A DNA stretch of 64,000 nt, taken from contig NC_012873.2 in the NCBI RefSeq assembly GCF_000003195.3, positions 18,118,117-18,182,116 of the forward strand, in the 5' to 3' direction. This document shows positions 52,717 to 62,016 of this stretch, piece by piece. The notes under the pieces were generated by a model. It did no database searches. It saw only the letters and a program-made list of their open reading frames with translations, and was not told the origin of the DNA. Every line of letters starts with the position of its first letter. Within the stretch, counting starts at the first letter, position 1. Position numbers and translations under genes: made by a program. The stretch comes from Sorghum bicolor. Its lineage: Eukaryota > Streptophyta > Magnoliopsida > Poales > Poaceae.

Positions 52717-53589
52717 CGTGTTTGGCCGGCTTGGGGCTGACTCCCTTGGCATTCTAACATACTTGACATCCTTGTGAGCCTAAGCAAACACCTCCCACTC
52801 ATCTCTTTCATAGATTATACATCTTTGTGAGATTGGGAGTGATTCCAAGTGCATTTGCTTGAGTGATTGCATCTAGTGGCACTTGGGGATCGTTCTAGCT
52901 GCGGTTTTCTTGTTACTCTTAGTGGTTGCCGCCACCTAGACGGCTTGGAGCAGCGGAGGAGGATTGGCACGAGTTGGTGATTGTTCGTGGCCATCTCCCG
53001 GTGATTGTGAGGGGTCTTGTACCTTCCCCGGCGGAGAGCCAAAAGGTAACTCTAGTGGATTGCTCGTGTCATTGAGCTACCTCACTTGTGGGTAGGTTCT
53101 TGTGGTGTCCTAGTGAGGACGAGGTTCGTGCTACACCTCTTAGCCACCGAACCACCAAGTGTTGGTCGACACAACGGGGACGTAGCGTGCCGGCAAGCAC
53201 GTGAACCTTGGGAGAAAAATTGCTTGTCTCCATTGTGTTTGTTCATTGGATTTCTCCCGGTGATTGGACTTCATTTTATTGATTGGTTCATCCCCTCTAC
53301 GCGGTGGTATAAAGATCAAACCTTCACTCTTACATTCCCACAAACTAGAGTAGCTTACTTACTTATATAGAAACTTTAGGTAGCTCTCTAGTGTAAGTAG
53401 TGACATAGCTCTTGTGTGCCTAGTGATCTTAACAACTAGAATTGTTGGATAGGTGGCTTGCAAACACCCCTTTTAGAGCTAGAGCAAAAAGCTTCGCCTT
53501 GTTATTTACTAACCTCTTGCTCTAGTGAGTTTGTAGAATTTTTAAATAGGCTATTCACCCCCCCTCTAGCCATATTAGGACCTTTCAAG

Positions 53590-53602
53590 TGGTATCGGAG
53601 CC
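53590..53602 (+). other. E5 primer binding site
   Basis: TGGTATCGGAGCC three bases after the LTR, the initiator tRNA-Met type site of copia elements. Confidence 0.85.
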
Positions 53603-53646
53603 GTGGTCACCGTTTGTGAAGGCTTAACAACCTTGGTGCTCAAATT

Positions 53647-55710
53647 ATGGCTCAAATAGTGTTCAACCATGTTGGGGGCAAACCACCATTCTTTGATGGC
53701 ACAAGTTCCTTTGACTATTGGAAGAGAAAAATGAAGATGTACCTTGGATCAATAAATGATAGAGTGTGGGAAGTCACGGAAAATGACTTTGTGATCCTTG
53801 ACCCCGCTAACCCCACCGACAATGAGAGAGCAAACAAGCAATGCAATACTATGGCTCTCAACACAATATACAATGGCATTGATTCAAAGGTGTTTGAGCA
53901 AGTCAAAGATCTTGAGAAGGCTAGTGAAGTGTGGACAAGGCTTGAAGAAACATATGAGGGCACTACAACGGTAAAAAGTGCCAAGTTGTACATGCTCAAG
54001 GACAAGCTTTCAAACTTCAAGATGAAGGATGATGAGTCAATCCCGGAGATGTTCTATAGGCTCCAAGTCATCATCAATGATCTCAAGGGCCTTGGTGAGA
54101 AAGTGAAGGATGAGGACTTCATTGACAAGTTCTTGATGTGCTTGCCCAAGAGGTTCAAGACATTGAGAACAATCATCTTTAGAGGTGGATTGACCGGTGT
54201 ATCTCTAAATGAGGTACTTGGAGATGTCATGACCGAAGATCAATACAATGACAATGATGATGATGAGGTCATGAAGAAGGATGATGATGACAAGAAGAAA
54301 AAGAGTGTAGCATTCAAAGCTAGCTCTTCATCCAAGAGCAAGAACAAGGGCAAGGCCAAGAAGGAAGAATCAAGTGATGAGGAGTGCTCCAATGATGATA
54401 GTGATGATGAAGCACTAGCACTCTTCGTCCGCAAGTTTGGCAAGATGATGAAGAAGAAGGGCTGTCACACAAGAAAGAGAAGAGATCACTTCAAGAACAA
54501 GGAGCATGTGAGGCTATGCTATAAGTGCAAGAGCCCCGATCATATTGTGGCGGATTGTCCTTACAATAGTGACAATGATGAGCATGAGAAGAAGAACAAG
54601 AAGGAGAAGAAAGAAAAGAAAGAGAAGAAGATGGTCTTCAAGAAGAAGAAGAAGGGTGGATCCTATGTTGTGACATGGGATAGTGATGCTTCTTCGGATG
54701 ATGATTCTAGTGATGATGACAAGGCATCCAAGAAGAAGGCGCTTGCAAGCATTGCTATCAACAAGCCATCACTCTTTGACACTCATTCATGCTTCATGGC
54801 CAAGGGCCACAAGGTACAATATGATGAGAGTGAAAGTGAAAGTGAACATGAATATGATAGTGATAGTGATGACGAAAATGAATTCACTAATGAACAACTC
54901 ATGGACATGCTAGAACAAGCCGATTCTCTTATTCAATCTAAAAACAAGAAGTGCAAAGAATTGTCCAAGAAGTTAAAAGCTCTTGAGCAATCCTTTGATG
55001 AGCTCAATGCTAATCATGAGAGGCTAGTGGAAGCCCATGAGAAGCTTGGCAAGGCTCACACCAAGCTTGAGAAAGCTCACTCCTTGTTGTTAGAAGAGAA
55101 CAAGGAAAAGGTTGTTGTATCATGTGATGTGGGCACAACATGTGACTTAATTAAAGATTCACCCAACCTACCTATTGTTGTTACCACTAACTCTTCTTGT
55201 AGGTCTTCATCCACCACCACCAACTCTACCTCCACTTCTAGTGTTGGTATCACTTGTGATGTTTCACTAAAGGTTGAGAATGAGACTCTCAAGAGAGAGG
55301 TGGATGAGCTCACTCACGCCCTAGGCAAGGCCTATGGTGGTGAGGCCCGCTTGCTAAAGTGCTTGGGTAGCCAAAGGTTTTCTCTCAACAAAGAGGGATT
55401 AGGCTATACCCCCAAGAAGGGCAAGAAAGCCTTTGCAACTCACAAGCCTAGCTTTGTGAAGAGCAATGGTCGGTATTGCAATAAATGCAAGCAAGTTGGG
55501 CACCTAGAGCATAATTGTAACAAAATAAACAAGAACAAGAAAATTGCTAATGTACCTTACATTCCTTTTGATTCTTGTTATGTACTACAAAAGGGTGAGA
55601 AGGGTGTGCATGCTAAGTTTGTTGGTACACCAATTGTGGGTCCAAAGAAGAAGGCCATTTGGGTACCAAAAAGCTTAGTCACTAACCTCCAAGGACCCAA
55701 ACAAGTATGA
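53647..55710 (+). CDS. E5 Gag polyprotein
   Basis: 687 residues from ATG 53647. The N-terminus is a copia-type gag (UBN2/DUF4219-like: KPPFFDGTSSFDYWKRKM, VWTRLEETYEGTTTVKSAKL, MFYRLQVIINDLKGLGEKV). A Lys/Asp/Ser-rich charged region follows. The first zinc knuckle is CYKCKSPDHIVADC (about 54517-54558). Further acidic repeats and a coiled coil (LEQADSLIQSKNKKCKELSK) follow, then a Ser/Thr-rich linker and a second knuckle CNKCKQVGHLEHNC (about 55477-55518). Ends at TGA 55708-55710. Pol continues in the same frame after three stops (TGA, TGA, TAG) within about 35 bp. Intact. Confidence 0.9.
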   Translation: MAQIVFNHVGGKPPFFDGTSSFDYWKRKMKMYLGSINDRVWEVTENDFVILDPANPTDNERANKQCNTMALNTIYNGIDSKVFEQVKDLEKASEVWTRLEETYEGTTTVKSAKLYMLKDKLSNFKMKDDESIPEMFYRLQVIINDLKGLGEKVKDEDFIDKFLMCLPKRFKTLRTIIFRGGLTGVSLNEVLGDVMTEDQYNDNDDDEVMKKDDDDKKKKSVAFKASSSSKSKNKGKAKKEESSDEECSNDDSDDEALALFVRKFGKMMKKKGCHTRKRRDHFKNKEHVRLCYKCKSPDHIVADCPYNSDNDEHEKKNKKEKKEKKEKKMVFKKKKKGGSYVVTWDSDASSDDDSSDDDKASKKKALASIAINKPSLFDTHSCFMAKGHKVQYDESESESEHEYDSDSDDENEFTNEQLMDMLEQADSLIQSKNKKCKELSKKLKALEQSFDELNANHERLVEAHEKLGKAHTKLEKAHSLLLEENKEKVVVSCDVGTTCDLIKDSPNLPIVVTTNSSCRSSSTTTNSTSTSSVGITCDVSLKVENETLKREVDELTHALGKAYGGEARLLKCLGSQRFSLNKEGLGYTPKKGKKAFATHKPSFVKSNGRYCNKCKQVGHLEHNCNKINKNKKIANVPYIPFDSCYVLQKGEKGVHAKFVGTPIVGPKKKAIWVPKSLVTNLQGPKQV

Positions 55711-55740
55711 GTACCTAAGAAACATTGATTTGTTTTGTAG

Positions 55741-58700
55741 GTAAACTATAAAGCTGGAGGAAGGCATTGGGTGCTTGATAGTGGGTGCACACAACACATG
55801 ACCGGTGATTCAAGAATGTTCAATTCAATCAATCCAAATGATGACAATGGTGTTGATAGTATCACATTTGGTGACAATGGCAAAGGCAAGGTCAAAGGGC
55901 TTGGTAAAATTGCTATATCCAATGACTTGAGCATTTCCAATGTGCTACTAGTAGAGAGCTTGAACTTCAACTTGCTATCCGTAGCTCAACTTTGTGATCT
56001 TGGTTTCAAATGCATATTTGGAGTTGATGATGTAGAGATCATAAGTGTAGATGGCTCCAACTTGATATTCAAAGGCTTTAGATATGAGAATCTATACTTA
56101 GTTGATTTCAGTGCTAGTGAAGCTCAATTATCAACATGCTTGCTCACTAAATCTAGCATGGGTTGGTTATGGCATAGAAGGCTTGGTCATGTTGGAATGA
56201 AACAATTAAACAAATTAGTCAAGCATGATCTTGTTAGAGGCTTGAAAGATGTCACATTTGAGAAAGACAAGCTTTGTAGTGCATGTCAAGCCTGAAAACA
56301 AGTAGGCCACACTCATCCAAAGAAGAGCATCATGAGCACATGCAAGGCATTTGAGTTGTTGCACATGGACTTATTTGGACCAACCACATACACAAGCATT
56401 GGTGGAAATAAATATGGATTTGTGATAGTGGATGATTTCACAAGATACACATGGGTATTCTTTCTTAGTGACAAGAGTGATGCTTTTGCAACCTTCAAAT
56501 CATTTGTCAAGAGAATACACAATGAGTTTGAAACAACCATCAAGAAAGTGAGAAGTGACAATGGAAGTGAATTCAAGAATACAAGAGTTGATGAGCTTTG
56601 TGATGAATTTGGCATTAGGCATCAATTCTCAGCCAAGTACACTCCACAATCAAATGGTCTTGTTGAGAGGAAGAATAGAACCTTGATTGACATGGCAAGA
56701 TCAATGTTGAGTGAGTACAATGTGAGTCATTCTTTTTGGGCCGAAGCAATCAACACGGCTTGCTACTATAGCAACCGACTCTATTGTCACCCAATGATGG
56801 AGAAGACACCATATGAGCTCTTGAATGGTAGAAAGCCCAACATTGCATACTTTCGGGTTTTTGGTTGCAAATGCTACATATTGAAGAAAGGCAATAGATT
56901 GAGTAAATTTGAAAAGAAATGTGATGAAGGATTCTTGCTTGGTTACTCAACTACTAGCAAAGCTTATAGAGTTTGGAATTTGGCTAGTGGTACTCTTGAG
57001 GAGGTGCATGATGTTGAATTTGATGAAACCAATGGCTCTCAAGAGGAAGATGAAAATCTAGATGATGTAAGAGGCACACAATTGGCCGATGCAATGAAGA
57101 ATATGGACATTGGTGATTTAAGGCCTAGAGAGGTGATTGATGTTGAAGATGACGAAGATCAAGTGATTCCTACCTCTAATATGCAAGCTAGTGGTTGTCA
57201 TGATCAAAATCAAGCTAGTACAAGTGGTACACAAGTGCAAGATCAACAAGCTAGTACATCATCTCATGATCAACCAAGTGCAAGCAATCAAGTGCAAATA
57301 CTCCAACCAACAAATATTGCAAGAGATCATCCATTGGACCATATCATAGGTGATATTCAAAGAGGAGTGCAAACTAGATCAAGACTAGCATCATTTTGTG
57401 AGCATTTCTCCTTTGTGTCTCACATTGAGCCAAAGAAGATTGATGAAGCATTGAGAGATGTTGATTGGGTCAATGCTATGCATGAAGAGCTTAACAATTT
57501 CAAAAGAAATCAAGTATGGGAATTAGTTGAGAGGCCTAGTGATCACAATGTCATTGGTACTAGATGGGTCTTTCGCAACAAACAAGATCAAGATGGGATA
57601 GTTGTAAGAAACAAAGCAAGATTGGTAGCACAAGGCTATACTAAAGTTGAAGGTCTTGACTTTGGTGAAACATATGCCCCAGTTGCAAGATTGGAAGCAA
57701 TTAGGATCTTGTTGGCCTATGCTTGTGCACATAATATCAAGCTATATCAAATGGATGTCAAGAGTGCATTTCTCAATGGCTATATCAATGAAGAAGTTTA
57801 TGTTGAGCAACCTCCCGGTTTTGAAGATGACAAGAAACCCAACCATGTTTACAAGCTAAGAAAGGCATTGTATGGTTTGAAGCAAGCACCTAGAGCATGG
57901 TATGAGAGATTGAGAGATTTTTTACTCCCTAAAGGTTTCAAGATGGGCAAGGTTGACACCACTCTCTTCACCAAGAAGATTGGCAAAGACTTGTTTGTGT
58001 TGCAAATATATGTTGATGATATCATATTTGGATCAACCAACCAAGAATTTTGTGAGGAGTTTGGAAACATGATGGCTAATGAGTTTGAGATGTCAATGAT
58101 TGGAGAACTTAGCTACTTCCTTGGTCTTCAAATCAAGCAATTGAAGAATGGCACATTTGTGAGTCAAGGCAAGTACATAAAAGACATGCTCAAGAAGTTT
58201 GGAATGGATGATGCAAAGTCAATTAGCACTCCAATGGGAACAAATGGAAGCCTAGATAGTGATACAAGTGGAAATATGGTGGATCAAAAGTTGTATCGGT
58301 CTATGATTGGAAGCCTACTCTATGTGACCGCATCAAGACCGGATGTCATGTTTAGTGTATGTATGTGTGCAAGATTCCAAGCCTCACCAAGAGAAAGCCA
58401 TTTGAAGGCAACAAAGAGAATATTGAGGTACTTGAAGCATACACAAAATGTTGGTTTGTGGTATCCCAAAGGTGCAAAGTTTGAACTTATTGGATATTCT
58501 GATTCGGACTATGCGGGATGCAAAGTTGAGAGAAGAAGCACATCGGGCACATGTCAACTATTGGGAAGATCACTTGTCTCATGGTCATCCAAGAAGCAAA
58601 ATAGTGTTGCACTATCAACCGCCGAAGCGGAGTACATTGCGGCCAGTAGTTGTTGTGCACAAATCCTATGGATGAAGGCAACTTTGAAGGACTTTGGAAT

Positions 58701-58962
58701 CAACTTCAAACAAGTGCCATTGCTATGTGACAATGAAAGTGCCGTAAAGCTCACCAACAATCCGGTTCAACACTCAAGAACAAAGCATATAGATGTCCGC
58801 CATCATTTCATAAGAGATCACCAACAAAAAGGGGACATTTGCATTGAGAGTATAGGCACCGATGATCAACTTGCCGATATATTCACCAAGCCACTTGATG
58901 AGAAGAGGTTTTGCAAGCTAAGGAATGAATTGAACATACTTGACTTCTCAAATATGTGTTGA
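55741..58962 (+). CDS. E5 Pol (protease, integrase, RT, RNase H), one TGA inside
   Basis: The frame opens right after the TAG at 55738-55740. Protease: [13 protein letters not shown] (about 55768). Pre-integrase zinc region: [14 protein letters not shown] ... CSACQ. TGA at 56293-56295 directly after CSACQA is the only nonsense codon. Integrase core: [16 protein letters not shown] and [38 protein letters not shown] and YVDDIIFGS (about 58009). RNase H: YSDSDYAG and [14 protein letters not shown]-terminus LADIFTKPL ... [10 protein letters not shown]. Apart from the TGA it is full length, about 1,070 codons, so the copy is young but non-autonomous. The order protease-integrase-RT-RNase H is diagnostic of copia. 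Confidence 0.9.
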
Positions 58963-60060
58963 TGCACCCCCAATTTTATGACATGCCTCTCCTTCGAGCA
59001 AAGCAAGGTAAAATTGATTGACATGTCATCCATCTTTGCTAAGGACTTGTTTAGTGCATCTAGTCATTCCTTACATATATTAGGATCATTCATGAAAATC
59101 AAATGAATTTGATGTTTGTATGGTACCACTATTGCTTCTATGCTTGACTTGATCTAGTGGTAGCATATGACATGTTTGTGGGCTTGCAATCCTAGTGTTT
59201 GATCTAGAATATGAGCTATAAGTGTTTAACTCAACATGGTACAAGATAACCCTTATTTGGAGGTGTGAAGAAGCTTGTCCTTGGTTCAAACCGAGTTAAA
59301 TATCTTAGGCAAGTAATCTAGATTGAACCAATTTGGTAAAATGATCTCACTTCACATGGTTTCACACTACCCTATCTAAAATTTGAGCTCACCTTTTGTG
59401 GTCATTGATGACAAAGGGGGAGAAATTACAAAGGAAATACAAAGATAGGAAGTAACATGATAATTAAAATTTTGAAGCACACAAGTAGGGGGAGCAAGCT
59501 CACAAACTTGTATGTTGCATTTGTATGTGCATCACATATGGTTGCTTGCATTTGCATTAGCTTTAGAAGTTTTATCTCCAATGCCTTGCTTGTGTGGTGT
59601 ATGCTAGTTGTAGGCTTGATTGATGAAATGAAGAACTAGCATGCATAGGTAGTGTAACTAGACTTTTAGTTGTTTCACAAGTAGTACTAGAACCTTGTTT
59701 ATAATGTTGATCTCACGGGGTGTTCTAGTTTTGTGAATATCTAGTTACTAATGGTGCTAAGGATGGTGTATATTGGCAACTCCAATTGGTATCACGCTTC
59801 AAAGGTCCATTCTTTACACCTTAGCATCATTTGGTAGAAATTGACTCCTATATTTCCTATTCAAGCATATGTGCAAGCTTTAAAATCCAAACTCTTAGCA
59901 CATATGTAGGGGGAGCAATTGCTACCAATTTGGTTTTATGAAACTTGTCCATAACCTTTGCACATGGTAAAATGCTTGGGCAAGCAACATGAATCCAAGC
60001 AAATTTTTATTGAAAATCTTTGTAAAAAGGGTTATCATCAATTACCAAAAAGGGGGAGAT
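58963..60060 (+). other. E5 3' untranslated region with repeated polypurine tracts
   Basis: 1.1 kb with no frame of note; no envelope-like gene. AGGGGGAG-type tracts occur at about 59416, 59487, 59907 and finally 60050 (AAAAAGGGGGAGAT) directly before the 3' LTR. Confidence 0.7.
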
Positions 60061-62011
60061 TGAAAGCCCTAGTTTGGTTTTGGATAATTGATGAAACCCT
60101 AGTACTAACCTTTATGCTAAGTGTGTGTAGACTTAATGAGGTTGGTACATGCCAAGTGATGGAGCAAGTGATGATCATGGTGATGATGGTGATGACCACA
60201 AGATGATCAAGTGCTCAACTTGCAAAAGAAGAAAGAGAAAAACAAAACCCTATGGAGATCAAGGCAAAGGTATTGCTTAGGGTTTTGGTTTTGGTGATCA
60301 AGACACCATAGAGGGTGTGATCACATTTAGGATAGATAGCCGTACTATAAAGAGGGGAATTCTCTGGCTAAGCGGTTATCAAGTGCCACTAGGTGTCATT
60401 GTTCATGTGCATGCATTTAGAACCTAGTGAGCTAACTTAACTCCTTCAAAGAAATTGTTTGTGAAAATGCTAACACACGTGCACACTTGTTGGTTTACAC
60501 ATTGTGGTGTTGGCACACTTTGAGAAGGAGGTGGAGTTTGGAGGGTAGAGAGAGGATGGGTTCCTCTCTCCCTCCCGCCTCGCAAGCTCGGCGGGATTCG
60601 GCGCTTTTCGAGAAAATGAAGTGCATTTTTTCTATTGCGCCGGTGGAAAATTTGGAGAAGTCACGGGAGTGTTTCTCGCTGAGAAAACACTCACCGGACG
60701 CTGGCTTCTGGAGCACCGGACGCTGCGTCTGAGCGTCCGGTGCAAACAGTGCCTGGCCCAGCTAGGGTAAGGCACCGGATGATAGTCACCGGACGCTGGC
60801 TCTGGCTTGAGCGTCCGGTGAGCGGGCGTTTTGCGACCCTCTCTGCGCATGGGTCTGGTGAGCACCGGACGCTAAGGGTGCGTCCGGTGGCTTGCGTCCG
60901 GTGACCCTGCGAGTTTGTGGAGCTCTCTGCGTATGAGTCCGGTGTGCACCGGACGCGTCCGGTGCTAACTTGCTCAGCGTCCGGTGCTCAGCAGGTTACC
61001 GTTAGACTCTGACACGCGGTTGACGTTGGAGCACCGGACGCTGGTGTTGAGCGTCCGGTGCCCCTTTAAGAGCGTCCGGTGACCCCGTTTTTCGCCCAGT
61101 GAAAGAGCCAACGGCTCTATTTGTTTGAAGGGTTATAAATACGTGTTTGGCCGGCTTGGGGCTGACTCCCTTGGCATTCTAACATACTTGACATCCTTGT
61201 GAGCCTAAGCAAACACCTCCCACTCATCTCCTTCATAGATTATACATCTTTGTGAGATTGGGAGTGATTCCAAGTCCATTTGCTTGAGTGATTGCATCTA
61301 GTGGCACTTGGGGATCGTTCTAGCTGCGGTTTTCTTGTTACTCTTGGTGGTTGCCGCCACCTAGACGGCTTGGAGCAGCGGAGGAGGATTGGCACGAGTT
61401 GGTGATTGTTCGTGGCCATCTCCCGGTGATTGTGAGGGGTCTTGTACCTTCCCCGGCGGAGAGCCGAAAGGTAACTCTAGTGGATTGCTCGTGTCATTGA
61501 GCTACCTCAAGTGTGGGTAGGTTCTTGTGGTGTCCTAGTGAGGACGAGGTTCGTGCTACACCTCTTAGCCACCGAACCACCAAGTGTTGGTCGACACAAC
61601 AGGGACGTAGCGTGCCGGCAAGCATGTGAACCTCGGGAGAAAAATTGTTTGTCTCCATTGTGTTTGTTCATTGGATTTCTCCCGGTGATTGGACTTCATT
61701 TTATTGATTGGTTCATCCCCTCTACGCGGTGGTATAAAGATCAAACCTTCTCTCTTACATTCCCACAAACTAGAGTAGCTTACTTACTTATATAGAAACT
61801 TTAGGTAGCTCTCTAGTGTAAGTAGTGACATAGCTCTTGTGTGCCTAGTGATCTTAACAACTAGAATTGTTGGATAGATGGCTTGCAAACACCCGTTTTA
61901 GAGCTAGAGCAAAAAGCTTCGCCTTGTTATTTACTAACCTCTTGCTCTAGTGAGTTTGTAGAATTTTTAAATAGGCTATTCACCCCCCTCTAGCCATATT
62001 AGGACCTTTCA
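60061..62011 (+). repeat. E5 3' LTR
   Basis: 1,951 bp, starting TGAAAGCCCTAG. The CACCGGACGC/GCGTCCGGTG array is repeated at about 60690-61085 with the same arrangement. TATA at about 61134. Confidence 0.95.
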
Positions 62012-62016
62012 TCGGG
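62012..62016 (+). repeat. E5 target site duplication, right copy
   Basis: TCGGG, matching 51631-51635; E4's opposite-strand exon continues from here. Confidence 0.95.

Larger units (their letters stand above)
51636..53587 (+). repeat. E5 5' LTR
   Basis: 1,952 bp, TGAAAGCCCTAG...GGACCTTTCA. TATA box TATAAATA at 52709-52716. Upstream of the TATA is the GC-rich palindromic array described below. Confidence 0.95.
51636..62011 (+). mobile_element. E5: Ty1/copia retrotransposon, SIRE/Maximus type
   Basis: 10,376 bp with LTRs of 1,952 and 1,951 bp and a perfect TCGGG duplication. It has a Met-type primer site, a long gag with two zinc knuckles and a copia-order pol (protease, integrase, RT, RNase H). 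About 20 substitutions by eye between the LTRs, near 1%, or roughly 0.4 million years at 1.3e-8 per site per year. No envelope-like frame follows pol, unlike soybean SIRE1. Inserted in E4's opposite-strand gene. Confidence 0.95.

Noticed and set aside
58963..60060. Envelope-like gene expected in SIRE-type elements
   Set aside because: No frame longer than about 80 codons in this stretch on the plus strand, and no transmembrane segment worth calling; the region is treated as untranslated.
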